From: Paenibacillus sonchi
Lineage (GTDB): Bacteria; Bacillota; Bacilli; Paenibacillales; Paenibacillaceae
DNA: 64,000 nucleotides
NCBI RefSeq assembly: GCF_016772475.1
Contig: NZ_CP068595.1
Location: 7,316,001 to 7,380,000, forward strand
Reading direction: 5' to 3'
Shown here in pieces: positions 44,075-52,543 of the stretch. The position numbers and the translations under genes are program-made. Under the pieces are notes generated by a model, which was given only the letters and a program-made list of their open reading frames with translations, was not told the DNA's origin and made no database searches. Every line of letters begins with the position of its first letter. Positions within the stretch are counted from its first letter, which is position 1.

Positions 44075-45088
44075 ATGATTCTATATCTAACTAGTAGTAA
44101 CAAAGTTAATCTGCTTGATTTTATTGAGATCGAATTGGAATTGCCGGTAAAAAAACTGATCGGCTCATTTTCACTTAATTCCTTTGTTGTAAAAGATATG
44201 CGATTTTATAGCCATGTTCGCTATTTAGCAATTGAACGTGGAGCAATAAAAGAGACTGACAAAGAAATGGTACAAGCACTTTTATCTTTTCAGATGATGT
44301 ATGAAATGCGAATTATTGTGATTTCGGAAGGGCTGCCAGAGAGCAGTCCTTTTTTACAAGAGTTAATACAAGCAGAAATCACTAATGTTGTTACAGAAAC
44401 AGAAATAGATCGAATAAATGATGAAATCCGTGAGTGTTTTACTGAAGAAGGTTTGCAACGATATATCCCCACTCATGAACAATTCATTATTTACGAAGAG
44501 AACTTTCATACTACACCTTCGGATAATGAAGTCCAATACCAATTTAATTGTTCAAATGTCACGATCGCAATTGCTGGATGTGACCGACGTGTGGGGGTGA
44601 CTACAACAGCGTTTAATTTAGTTTGCTGGATAAACGCTCATGGGGGCTCGGCATGTTATGTAGAGGCAAATTCGAATAACCATCTGGCTCATATCATTCA
44701 ATTGTTTAAACCGGAGCAATCTGGAAATGCCTATGTAATGGAGGGAGCTGATTTTTATTTTACGAAAGAGTTAAATCGCGTATATAACTTCATAGTCATG
44801 GACTGCGGTGTAATAAGGGAGGGCACGATTCAAGAGGACTTTACTAACTCTGACATTCGGCTCCTTTGCAGCTCAGCAATGCCTTATGAACTGGCAAGAT
44901 TATACCGAACAATGGAGCGTTGTAAAGATATTTCGATACAAGTATTAGGAATATTTGTACCTGATAATATTAAATCTAATCTAAAAAAAATTATTACTCA
45001 GGACATTATTTATTGTAAAAGCACGCACGACTTGTTCGATTCTAAAGCAAATTTCGATTCATATAGGAGGATACTACATCTCAAATAA
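44075..45088 (+). CDS. MinD/ParA-fold protein with degenerate P-loop
   Basis: 337 residues, ATG 44075 after GGAAGGGTAAGG. The N-terminal half resembles a receiver-like region (VKDMRFYSHVRYLAIERGAI); the C-terminal half has the MinD fold, but the P-loop reads AGCDRRVGVTTTAFNL, with both the signature Lys and the P-loop Lys replaced. FIVMDCGVIREG keeps the Walker B Asp. Family knowledge: proteins of this kind close the transfer operon in related elements, resembling a TadZ with pseudo-receiver. Likely a non-hydrolysing scaffold. It is followed by a strong terminator, ending the backbone operon. Confidence 0.65.
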   Translation: MILYLTSSNKVNLLDFIEIELELPVKKLIGSFSLNSFVVKDMRFYSHVRYLAIERGAIKETDKEMVQALLSFQMMYEMRIIVISEGLPESSPFLQELIQAEITNVVTETEIDRINDEIRECFTEEGLQRYIPTHEQFIIYEENFHTTPSDNEVQYQFNCSNVTIAIAGCDRRVGVTTTAFNLVCWINAHGGSACYVEANSNNHLAHIIQLFKPEQSGNAYVMEGADFYFTKELNRVYNFIVMDCGVIREGTIQEDFTNSDIRLLCSSAMPYELARLYRTMERCKDISIQVLGIFVPDNIKSNLKKIITQDIIYCKSTHDLFDSKANFDSYRRILHLK

Positions 45089-45154
45089 AATTATTCTAGG
45101 TATCATTTTTTCAATAAATAAATCGTATGTTATTCGTTTATCCAGACAACAGAC

Positions 45155-45183
45155 AAGCGTACCGATTGGAAATCGGTACGCTT
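45155..45183 (+). terminator. 13-bp hairpin terminator at the end of the transfer operon
   Basis: Perfect stem aagcgtaccgatt / aatcggtacgctt with a three-base loop. No long T-run follows on either strand, but position and stem strength support termination of the plus-strand operon against the opposing cargo genes. Confidence 0.55.
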
Positions 45184-45215
45184 GAGCTGTACGACTATAA
45201 ATTTTTAAATCAAAT

Positions 45216-45548
45216 TTATTTAGCGAAGGAAGGCAACCTGTCATCTATATCACCACTAATAACTCTTACGTACTTTTTGTCCACTCCAACTACAGAAGGT
45301 CCTATAAAGACTCCCTCACTTGGTTTATGAATAGTCCAAGCACCAGAAGATGCACTAACCTTCATTCTGTTGGCGCCACCACTAATACGTTTACGGATTA
45401 CGCCTTTACTTTGGCTAATTATCACTTCTGAGCTAGTTTTTTGAATTCCCGAATATTTTACAGAAGAATTAAGATTATTGTTAGAGACAGCAAATCGTTT
45501 TGACGAACCAATGGCTCTCCGTTTTCCTTTACCAGATCGAAGATTCAT
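45216..45548 (-). CDS. small basic protein coupled to the TIR-like gene
   Basis: 110 residues, its ATG (45548) overlapping the TIR-like stop by four bases, which suggests the two products work together. The N-terminal half is very basic and Ser-rich (MNLRSGKGKRRAIGSSKRF, VIRKRISGGANRM); the C-terminal half is beta-like (AWTIHKPSEGVFIGPSVVGV, KKYVRVISGDIDDRL). No known family. It could bind nucleic acid or regulate the TIR protein. Confidence 0.6.
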   Translation of the reverse strand: MNLRSGKGKRRAIGSSKRFAVSNNNLNSSVKYSGIQKTSSEVIISQSKGVIRKRISGGANRMKVSASSGAWTIHKPSEGVFIGPSVVGVDKKYVRVISGDIDDRLPSFAK

Positions 45549-46558
45549 TTAAAAACACCTCCTATCATGTTCATGACAGTCCGTAAAAGCTCACCATTAC
45601 CTGTTACAATACCTGCCATTTCCTCGGGAGTAAGCGATGCAATCCCACCAATATGCACCGAGGCCACATGCGTTTTAATCCTATCTAAAGGATAGCATAG
45701 TACCGACTCTTGTGCAAAGCCTTGAACATCATAAAAGTCATACCGACCTGTATTAAAGACCTCTACCACCATGATTTTTTGTTCATGTTCCTCTAAGCCC
45801 TCATTATCTTTCAAGCCATATTCTTTTCCTTTCCCTACATCTCCTGCAACTTGCTTTATCTTATCATTTTCATCTTTTTTCCATATAGCAGCTCCCTTAA
45901 CTTGAAAAGGTGCTGGAACAACCAGTCCATTACGAAGCCCTATTGCAAATGCAGAATATCTTTCCTCCAGTTCAATTTCTGGAAGGTTTTTATTATAATG
46001 CCAAAAGTACGAAAGTATACCTTGTTTTTCAAATATTTTGATTCTAGGGTCCACATAAAATCCTTCATGCTTAATGGCCTGTTTTATCGCACTGACTGCT
46101 GTAGTTAAAGCAGCTTCATACTTCGTATCACTTTGACGCGGAACATAATGTACCAACGTTAATCCACTTAAATCTGACAGAATATGAAAGTCACTCACAT
46201 TCTCACCCTTAATTAGATCATCACGTTCAGCAACTTCTCGCGGAACTATTGCAAAGACACGTTTTCTACCTAATCTTCCCCAAAAAAGACCAGTCTCAAA
46301 AATTGTATTGTCGCGAGTAATAAATACATATTTACCTCTTATTTTAGCAACATCATCTGGTGCAAATAGAAATGCTGCAAAATCATTTGAGTCCAACTCT
46401 GCCTCAAGTGCTTCCATTGTGTATGAGTTAGCTCCAAATGTGCCCGCGAACCAAGGACTAACTTCTGCATCATACTCTAACTGAGTTGTTAGTGCTCTTG
46501 CGTAGTCTGTTGCTTCTCTTGAGCTACCAATAAATACTCTTACTTTGCGATTGGTCAT
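45545..46558 (-). CDS. TIR-like nucleotide-binding effector (PF10137 type)
   Basis: 337 residues from ATG 46558, eleven bases after AAGGGG; a TTG at 46594 is less likely. Residues about 4-125 form the CAP12-like TIR fold: KVRVFIGSSREATDYARAL, TMEALEAELDSNDFAAFLF, DNTIFETGLFWGRLGRKRVF (with the catalytic Glu). The C-terminal 200 residues are unassigned (YSAFAIGLRNGLVVPAPFQV, IMVVEVFNTGRYDFYDV). Family knowledge: these TIR domains degrade NAD+ in CBASS and related defences, usually fused to STING or another sensor. No CD-NTase gene is nearby, so the C-terminus may sense infection itself. Confidence 0.75.
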   Translation of the reverse strand: MTNRKVRVFIGSSREATDYARALTTQLEYDAEVSPWFAGTFGANSYTMEALEAELDSNDFAAFLFAPDDVAKIRGKYVFITRDNTIFETGLFWGRLGRKRVFAIVPREVAERDDLIKGENVSDFHILSDLSGLTLVHYVPRQSDTKYEAALTTAVSAIKQAIKHEGFYVDPRIKIFEKQGILSYFWHYNKNLPEIELEERYSAFAIGLRNGLVVPAPFQVKGAAIWKKDENDKIKQVAGDVGKGKEYGLKDNEGLEEHEQKIMVVEVFNTGRYDFYDVQGFAQESVLCYPLDRIKTHVASVHIGGIASLTPEEMAGIVTGNGELLRTVMNMIGGVFK

Positions 46559-46643
46559 TGTATCAACGTTCCCCTTAAAGGTATATTCCAACAATATCTT
46601 AAGTGTACAATATTAACCATAGGTAGGGAAGAAGTCATAAACA

Positions 46644-46668
46644 AAATAACGACCCTTACGAGTCGCTT
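46644..46668 (-). terminator. terminator behind the membrane-protein gene
   Basis: On the minus strand aagcgactc / gggtcgtt pair around a GTAA loop, followed by attttgttt. It lies just 3' of the 282-aa membrane-protein gene and separates it from the TIR pair. Confidence 0.5.
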
Positions 46669-46674
46669 TTATCC

Positions 46675-47523
46675 TTATTTATTATTAACTTTTGATGACT
46701 GTTCAATGAAGAGCATCGTATTTTCTTGTTGTTTCTGAATTAAATCGTACACATACCCAGTTGAATAAAACAATGAGAAACAACAAACTAAAGTCACAGC
46801 CACTAACATGTGATACGGTTTGCTCGTAAATTTGACAGTACGACGTATGAAGAACGCTGTCACTCTGTCATTAAACGCACGGTTCAAATTCACAGATAAC
46901 ATGTGTATTAGCAATATAAAAAGCAGTACATTAGGCAAAAGACTCAGAATATAACCCACACCAATTACTCCAAATCTAGCAACCCCATCAATACCAGCTG
47001 AGCTAATAAAATTTGAAAAGCTAAGTGTAGATATTAAAGAAACATCCTGTTTTGACATAACAATCAATTGAATACAATCAAACATCAAAATTCCAAACAG
47101 TTGTAATGTCCATAAACGATTCAATTTGTCATAATTATTATTTTGGTACAATTTAATGGCAACTGTCAAAGTTCCAACAACACCAATGACAATCAAACTG
47201 GTCATAAAATCCATTAGTTCAGAGTGATACTTAACGTATAAATAAGACAATACCATCGCAACAACAGCTATAATTCCAAGAATTGAATTGTCATCATCTG
47301 ATGTTTTGCGTTTATTATCTGTTCTTCTTTCATTACTATTCGGGTAATTAACAACGACTGTTTGAGTTATGTATTGTACACTCTCTCGTATAGTTGTTTG
47401 ATTGTTAATCCCATCATTCTGACTTTTTTGTGCTAAAATCAAACCTGATATTAAACCAATAAGCACATCTTTAATCATGTCAATCCAGTTAAGTTCAAGA
47501 TAGTTCGTTAACCACTCAACCAT
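46675..47523 (-). CDS. multi-pass membrane protein, unknown function
   Basis: 282 residues, ATG 47523 after GAGGAGGG. Six hydrophobic segments are visible: DVLIGLISGLILA, ILGIIAVVAMVLSYLYV, LIVIGVVGTLTVAI, LQLFGILMFDCIQLIV, IGVGYILSLLPNVLLFILLI and LVAVTLVCCFSLFYS, with a charged loop (NERRTDNKRKTSDDDN) after the first. No family recognised. It has its own terminator, so it is probably its own unit, but it lies between known defence-type genes and could be a pore-forming effector. Confidence 0.6.
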   Translation of the reverse strand: MVEWLTNYLELNWIDMIKDVLIGLISGLILAQKSQNDGINNQTTIRESVQYITQTVVVNYPNSNERRTDNKRKTSDDDNSILGIIAVVAMVLSYLYVKYHSELMDFMTSLIVIGVVGTLTVAIKLYQNNNYDKLNRLWTLQLFGILMFDCIQLIVMSKQDVSLISTLSFSNFISSAGIDGVARFGVIGVGYILSLLPNVLLFILLIHMLSVNLNRAFNDRVTAFFIRRTVKFTSKPYHMLVAVTLVCCFSLFYSTGYVYDLIQKQQENTMLFIEQSSKVNNK

Positions 47524-47589
47524 GTAATTTCCCTCCTCTTTTTGAGTAGAAGAGTGGATTATAACCCTAACCCACTCTTACTCTATAAA

Positions 47590-47753
47590 CTAGCTCTCTT
47601 TACTAACGCCTTTGAATGTACCTCCCGACGTTTTTTGATCCATAAAACGTCCATTCGAAGTATCTCTTTTACAAAGTTTCCGTTTGGTGCTTGAAACTGA
47701 GAGCGTTTTGTTACAGCACCTTTACGGAAACCGTTGCCTGTGTTTTTAGCCAT
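47590..47753 (-). pseudogene. 54-aa basic small protein, frameshifted
   Basis: ATG 47753 opens AKNTGNGFRKGAVTKRSQF, a start shared by a widespread family of small basic firmicute proteins whose C-terminus normally reads like VKRDTSNGRF and TFKGVSKES. Here the frame slips after NFVK; the -1 frame gives exactly that ending. The break lies in an A4 run. As it stands the open frame ends instead at 47583 with an unrelated tail. Confidence 0.5.
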
Positions 47754-47829
47754 TTCCCACACCTGCCTCGTATTATAAGTTATAAAGGATGAATCTCCTT
47801 AGTGCAGAGGTTATCTTCTGTTCTAGCTT

Positions 47830-47976
47830 TTATTTTTCTTTATCTTTCTTCTGTTTATCTAGATAAGCCTGATGCTTTTCTTCAGAAACTTCAAAACAAA
47901 TCGCTTCAAGACCTAATTGACTTGCGTAGACTCGAGTACCATCTTTACGTGTAATAAATTTGCGGCATATCAGCAT
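47830..47976 (-). CDS. 48-aa small protein
   Basis: ATG 47976 follows GAAAGGAAGG by six bases. The peptide reads MLICRKFITRKDGTRVYASQ, then LGLEAICFEVSEEKHQAYLD and a Lys-rich end. Similar short proteins occur in phage and element cargo of Bacillales. Function unknown. Confidence 0.5.
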   Translation of the reverse strand: MLICRKFITRKDGTRVYASQLGLEAICFEVSEEKHQAYLDKQKKDKEK

Positions 47977-48144
47977 AATTATCCTTCCTTTCATATCATG
48001 ATAGATTGTCGAAAAATCACCATCGTGATATTATGAAATCACCTCTAATTCCATAAACATACACGATAGATTTATTGCTCTTAAATCGTAGGTTCTCGAC
48101 AAATGAACTTATGATTTTTTATTTTGTTCAGTTCTATCACCTCT

Positions 48145-48222
48145 CGATTTCAATTTTAATTTTGAACTCTAATTTGATTATAACTCTCTTCAATAGAGAG
48201 TTCAATTATAATTTTGAAATCG
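48145..48222. repeat. nested inverted repeats between cargo genes
   Basis: Outer arms cgatttcaa (48145-48153) / ttgaaatcg (48214-48222), middle arms gaactct (48164-48170) / agagttc (48197-48203), and an inner hairpin aactctc (48182-48188) / gagagtt (48196-48202). The middle and inner pairings share bases and are mutually exclusive, as in a switch. The 48-aa gene and the winged-helix gene flank this 274-base gap. A second small dyad (atcac-catc-gtgat) lies near 48020. Confidence 0.4.
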
Positions 48223-48250
48223 ACTAATGAAAAATGGAGGTCTCCCTCCA

Positions 48251-48811
48251 CTAATAAAACAAACTACGGTATACGTACTGCCTACCACCTTCTTCAAGCT
48301 GCACTTCGTACCGTTTCAGTAGCCGCATTTCATTCAACTTGTTGAGTTGTGTACTTGTTAAATTAAGCTTCTTATCCAAACGCTCAGTAATATCACGTGC
48401 GGTTACTTCTCCAAGTTCATGTGCGATCACAAGAATTTCTCTAAGAGAATCACCAATGTTCCCAATAATAGCCATTTCTCCGTCTTGCTTACCAACTACA
48501 GTGACATTCTCTTCTTTAAGAGTTAAATCAATATTGTAGACATGGTCGTGTTCTTTGCTTAGATTCATTAAAACTAAATACTTATCTTCTGTTTTGTAAT
48601 ATTTAATAAACTCTCGTATCGGTTTTACAATAATCTCGTCAGCCCCAGAACCATTAATCCCCTCGACTTGGTTCATATCATAATAAAAAACGGTTCCTGG
48701 AGAAGCAATTTTCATTTCTTCCATTAGCCTTTCCCTAATTGGAATTAGCTTAGGCCTAAACAGTAAGTTGACCGTCTCCTGTCCTTCACTTATTAAGTTT
48801 AAATAGATCAT
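48251..48811 (-). CDS. STAS-like (DUF4325-type) protein with winged helix
   Basis: 186 residues from ATG 48811. Residues about 1-110 look like a STAS-like domain (SPGTVFYYDMNQVEGINGSG, then ADEIIVKPIREFIKYYK). The C-terminal 70 are a winged helix (LGEVTARDITERLDKKLNLT, then STQLNKLNEMRLLKRYEV). Family knowledge: STAS-like proteins of this kind are paired with HATPase proteins on mobile DNA and resemble anti-sigma partner switches. The adjacent upstream gene encodes such an ATPase. Likely a signal-responsive regulator. Confidence 0.6.
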   Translation of the reverse strand: MIYLNLISEGQETVNLLFRPKLIPIRERLMEEMKIASPGTVFYYDMNQVEGINGSGADEIIVKPIREFIKYYKTEDKYLVLMNLSKEHDHVYNIDLTLKEENVTVVGKQDGEMAIIGNIGDSLREILVIAHELGEVTARDITERLDKKLNLTSTQLNKLNEMRLLKRYEVQLEEGGRQYVYRSLFY

Positions 48812-48892
48812 AAGTATCCACCATTCTATTTGACTTCAAAAATAAAATTGAAATCCATCCATTAATAATATATCAATTCAGACTAATTCAAG

Positions 48893-49767
48893 TCAAGCGT
48901 TTACTATAATATAATAGTAAGTTCCATTAAAGTAGCTTCCATTATGAAGGGGTACCACTCTATCATTAAAGACTTGATACGCGTTGCTATGAGTTCTTAA
49001 ATATATTTGTGCATTATTCAGCATTAAGGCCACATTTCTAACATCAGGCAAGCCTTTTCCCTCTCTTTTCCCCGCGAAGAAGCATTTGTGAAGATAGCTT
49101 GTCTCACTACATCATCATCGTCATAAGAATCAATATGTGATTCTAAGCTCTCTACAATTCCCACTCCACTATCACAAATAGCAATCCCCATTTTCCCCGC
49201 ACTATACGACTGAACACTATAATAACAAGAGACCTCATCATTATGTTTACCATGTTCTACCGAATTCAATCCTAGTTCTGTCACAATACGACTAATGTTA
49301 GATACTTGATTTGCTGCTATACCCTTATTCCTTAAAATCCGCTTCAAAGAACTATCAAATTTCTCAACATCCATGTCTGAGCTACACAAGGTTATTTCGT
49401 TTAAAGAATTTTCTTTATTATAGCGCTTACGACTATACAAAACCCCCATATCTAGTTCATTTTCAAATGATAGCCGTACATCACATGGGCACAATTGAAA
49501 AAAATTCATTCTTTCCATGTAACTAACAACATTTGTATCCTCAATTCTACGGACTTGAGGAACTACTGTATCCAAATAGAAATGTTTTTCTAAAAAACAT
49601 AAAGTGGATAATAATGTCGTACACCCAAGCGGTGTCACATAATTTAACTGCGACAAATCAATTGTGATTCTGTCTCTTATTTTTAATTGATGATAGCTTT
49701 GCGCGCATTGATTCAACCAGTCGTGAATTTGATGGATATCGCATAATTTTTCAGAAGCAATCAACAA
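48893..49767 (-). pseudogene. STAS-HATPase protein, frameshifted near its C-terminus
   Basis: The open frame from 49767 gives an N-terminal STAS-like domain (DRITIDLSQLNYVTPLGCTT) and a GHKL ATPase with N-box VTELGLNSVEHGKH and G1 box IAICDSGVGI, then ends at 49024 after SSRGKEREK. The -1 frame continues GLPDVRNVALMLNNAQIYLR, then THSNAYQVFNDRVVPLHNG to a stop at 48893, completing the ATPase fold to about 291 residues. The break lies in the A4 run at 49055-49058. This recovers about 130 bases that otherwise look non-coding. Together with the gene at 48251 it forms a two-gene partner-switch module. Confidence 0.6.
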
Positions 49768-49977
49768 ATTATCATCCCTCTACATATGTGCTAAGTGATG
49801 GCTTAAATCCTATGTACTAAAATCCCACAATTCTAAAACGCGCAAAAAAATAAGGAAATAAGCGATTAAACATATCGTCTTCCCTTCGCATCTTTGTTAA
49901 TGAAGAGACTTAATCGGAGATACTCTTTTTAACACTCACCTACAAAACCACTTCAATGTACTCGTGAGTTATAGTCA

Positions 49978-50580
49978 TTAACTAAATGCATTCCCCATCA
50001 TCACTTTTCGGGCTTCTTCATATCGTTGACGGACGCTTTGTGTGGAAAGAGCAATAGTTTCAATATTATTATCATTAATCGATAAAATCTTTGTTATCTG
50101 ATTCACCGAACTATATGTAACAAAGCTTTCAACAAATTCAGTTAAATCTTTTACTTTAATTTTACCGCTAAAAGTAGAATAACTATAACTTGTTAATCCA
50201 AGCAACTTCAGCTTACTCCATATAGATTTTTTATTCCATGGAACATCACTAAATAGATCCATCCACGGCTTTAAATAATGCAATCGAAGATACTCTGTTA
50301 AATCCTTGTTCGCAATAACCTGCAGAGCATCAACCTCTGACTTCGATTGAAGAAATGCTTTGTAGTCCTCTTTTTTCACCCAATAAGTTGCAGTTTCAAT
50401 CATTCCTGATCTTTGATAATCATACGAATATCTCACGTAATTCTTTACACACTCTGAACATTGCAGACTAATAGTTTCGTCGGTCCGATTCCAATCATCT
50501 GATCTTACTACAGTTAGCACAAAACCCAATCCGCACCCACAGGGCTCTTTACTCTCTCTTACAATCTCCCAACTCATCAT
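49978..50580 (-). CDS. hypothetical protein with N-terminal Cys-rich site
   Basis: 200 residues, ATG 50580 after a strong AAAGGAGGTC. The N-terminus has CGCGLGFVLTVVRSDDWN and later LQCSECVKNYV, giving four cysteines of a likely zinc ribbon. The rest is alpha/beta with WVKKEDYKAFLQSKSEVDAL and a helical end (VRQRYEEARKVMMG). No family recognised. Low GC and isolated position fit a single-gene cargo unit. Confidence 0.55.
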   Translation of the reverse strand: MMSWEIVRESKEPCGCGLGFVLTVVRSDDWNRTDETISLQCSECVKNYVRYSYDYQRSGMIETATYWVKKEDYKAFLQSKSEVDALQVIANKDLTEYLRLHYLKPWMDLFSDVPWNKKSIWSKLKLLGLTSYSYSTFSGKIKVKDLTEFVESFVTYSSVNQITKILSINDNNIETIALSTQSVRQRYEEARKVMMGNAFS

Positions 50581-50857
50581 AGACCTCCTTTACCATTTCC
50601 TGAATATACCAAAACTTTTATCGTATAAGCAAGTGTCAGAAGAAAATAAAGTATATTCGGAAAGCAATATTTCATTAACCATGTTGGTCCCCCATATTAT
50701 CAATTTCCTTAGAATACTTCTTCTTATAGTTATCTCCCCATATTAGGTTAGGTTTCTAAATAGGTATAATATCATAAAACTCAACGCTTAATTAAAAGAT
50801 CAGAACAATAAACTTACGCCTATCAATAAAAGTATACTTTATTTCACTTTTCACAAC
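50581..50857. other. AT-rich gap without visible gene
   Basis: Nothing convincing is coded in the 277 bases between the Cys-rich gene and the DUF4238 gene. It presumably holds the promoter of the former (minus strand) and the end of the latter. Confidence 0.35.
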
Positions 50858-51976
50858 TCAAAATGAAAATATACTTTCTTCAACTTGCGCACGTGGATGT
50901 ACTCCGATTTTAAATACTAGATTTTTATCGTTAATAGTTCTCCATATTCGTTTGACTTCCACATAATATTCAAAACAGCATAGCTTAAACTTTTTATTAC
51001 TCCCACAACCACAATAGTCATTTCTACCCAAATTATTGAAGTCTCTAAAATGCATAGGATCAGTAAAAAGCTCCCAAGCTCTCTTCTCCTTCTCATAAAA
51101 GAAGACTTCCTTTTTTAGTGTTGATCCACTTACTTTGCCAGAGTTATGCCCAATATAAATTGCAGAAGGAGATCGCCATTCAAAATAAGGTAGGGTCTCT
51201 TGAAGTGTAGCCTTTTCTTTACCAACACATTTTTTATAGGAATTATTTATGATAACTTTATTAATTTCGAGTACTTGTTCGTCAGTAAGATAATTTATGG
51301 TTTGAGGTCGAATATATTCTGGTTTATGCCCATGATAGAAAATTGCATAATACTCATTCGAAAGAGGCACCAATATTAGAACCTCAATGAGTACTAAATG
51401 TCTATTACTAATATCAGAGAATCTACTTTTGATTCTTAATGCAGCTGTAGAGATGTACTGATCGCTGATTAAGAAATTCCCAGACTCACTTCTAATAATA
51501 GCAAAATCATAATATTTCCTGATAGTTTCGCTAAGATTGTTTATGTAATTCGTATTCGATAATTTGTTAAGCATCATTGAAATCCGATTCTCTTTACTTG
51601 CAGTCTCATGTTCAAATTCATACAATAACGCACCACTTCGATAGTAGTAAATTATTATTGCATTAAGGTAGGAACGGATATATTCTTCAACACTACTTAA
51701 TTCCCCCTCACCACAATCAACCTGCCCTAGTAAACGCAATACTTCAACAATAGCTGGCCCAAAGTCATCCTCAATTTTTTGAAAAAAGTTTTCTATTGCG
51801 TTGGTCGCTAATTGTGAATGCTCATATGTAAAGCGTTCTGACATAGAGTTTCGATAAGGGATTTGGTACGGATCGGCATTTTTTTCAACCAACACTTCAG
51901 AAACTCTACCCTTATCAGCAAAATGTTTAAGAACATTCTGTGGAATATAATGTTGATTTTTCACTATTTCGCCCAT
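50858..51976 (-). CDS. DUF4238 protein with C-terminal SEC-C zinc motif
   Basis: 372 residues from ATG 51976 (TAGGTGAT site). The N-terminus KNQHYIPQNVLKHFADKGRV is the hallmark of DUF4238, followed by the family's helical region (ENFFQKIEDDFGPAIVEVL) and ISDQYISTAALRIKS. The C-terminus carries a SEC-C motif, GRNDYCGCGSNKKFKLCC. Family knowledge: DUF4238 proteins are scattered through defence islands and mobile elements; their biochemical role is not settled. SEC-C binds zinc and often joins nucleic-acid or ribosome-linked proteins. Confidence 0.75.
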   Translation of the reverse strand: MGEIVKNQHYIPQNVLKHFADKGRVSEVLVEKNADPYQIPYRNSMSERFTYEHSQLATNAIENFFQKIEDDFGPAIVEVLRLLGQVDCGEGELSSVEEYIRSYLNAIIIYYYRSGALLYEFEHETASKENRISMMLNKLSNTNYINNLSETIRKYYDFAIIRSESGNFLISDQYISTAALRIKSRFSDISNRHLVLIEVLILVPLSNEYYAIFYHGHKPEYIRPQTINYLTDEQVLEINKVIINNSYKKCVGKEKATLQETLPYFEWRSPSAIYIGHNSGKVSGSTLKKEVFFYEKEKRAWELFTDPMHFRDFNNLGRNDYCGCGSNKKFKLCCFEYYVEVKRIWRTINDKNLVFKIGVHPRAQVEESIFSF

Positions 51977-52212
51977 TATAATCACCTACCGTTAATGTCA
52001 AATTATCATCTTCAGTTGCTTCAACCACAATTCTATATATCAACCCTAAATCCGAATTCTTTCCGAAATAAAACCACACGGAAACTTTCGCTTGCGAAAA
52101 AAATGTTATCATACAGTACACCTGTAAACTTTCCCTTGAAAAGCAATATTTCACAAAGCAATTCGCCAATCTACTGTAAAAAGGTCAACAAACTAAGGCC
52201 TAGCCCTTCGAT
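51977..52212. other. gap with possible gene remnant
   Basis: No intact gene. On the minus strand an open stretch gives a protein-like run (VWFYFGKNSDLGLIYRIVVE) ending shortly before the DUF4238 start, without a supported start codon. It may be a relic. Confidence 0.25.
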
Positions 52213-52494
52213 TCAATTTACGTTTAAGATATCCTCAATTTTTATCCATTCTGATTGATCCCCAATAGTTCTCAATTCAATTCGTTGTAACTGATAATCT
52301 GCAGTCATTACGATACCGTGGAGCACTCTATCATAATTAAAATAAAATACTTTTAACCATAATGGACTATGATCTTCAATAGACTTATTTATGGCACTTT
52401 TTATCACTAGTAATTGAACCATAGTAAGTTTAGGTTTTGTACGTAATATAATACTTTCTTTATCCAATAAATCCCCATCTATTTTTCTTATCAT
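52213..52494 (-). CDS. YolD-like protein
   Basis: 93 residues, ATG 52494 after CAGGAGG. The C-terminal strand pattern DRVLHGIVMTADYQLQRIEL then SEWIKIEDILNVN matches the YolD family. Family knowledge: YolD proteins are usually paired with UvrX/Y-family polymerases in LexA-controlled operons of Bacillus. No polymerase gene follows here, so it is an orphan. A LexA-box-like palindrome at its promoter supports both the family call and SOS control. Confidence 0.6.
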   Translation of the reverse strand: MIRKIDGDLLDKESIILRTKPKLTMVQLLVIKSAINKSIEDHSPLWLKVFYFNYDRVLHGIVMTADYQLQRIELRTIGDQSEWIKIEDILNVN

Positions 52495-52543
52495 CTATTA
52501 TCCTCCTGATAATTTGTACATTAAGTCTAGCAAACACTATAAA

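Noticed and set aside
45545..46558. CBASS operon
   Set aside because: Only the TIR-like protein is present; no CD-NTase, E1/E2/JAB set or STING was recognised nearby.
51927..52169. 80-codon minus-strand open frame
   Set aside because: It overlaps the DUF4238 start and lacks a ribosome site; kept only as a possible relic.
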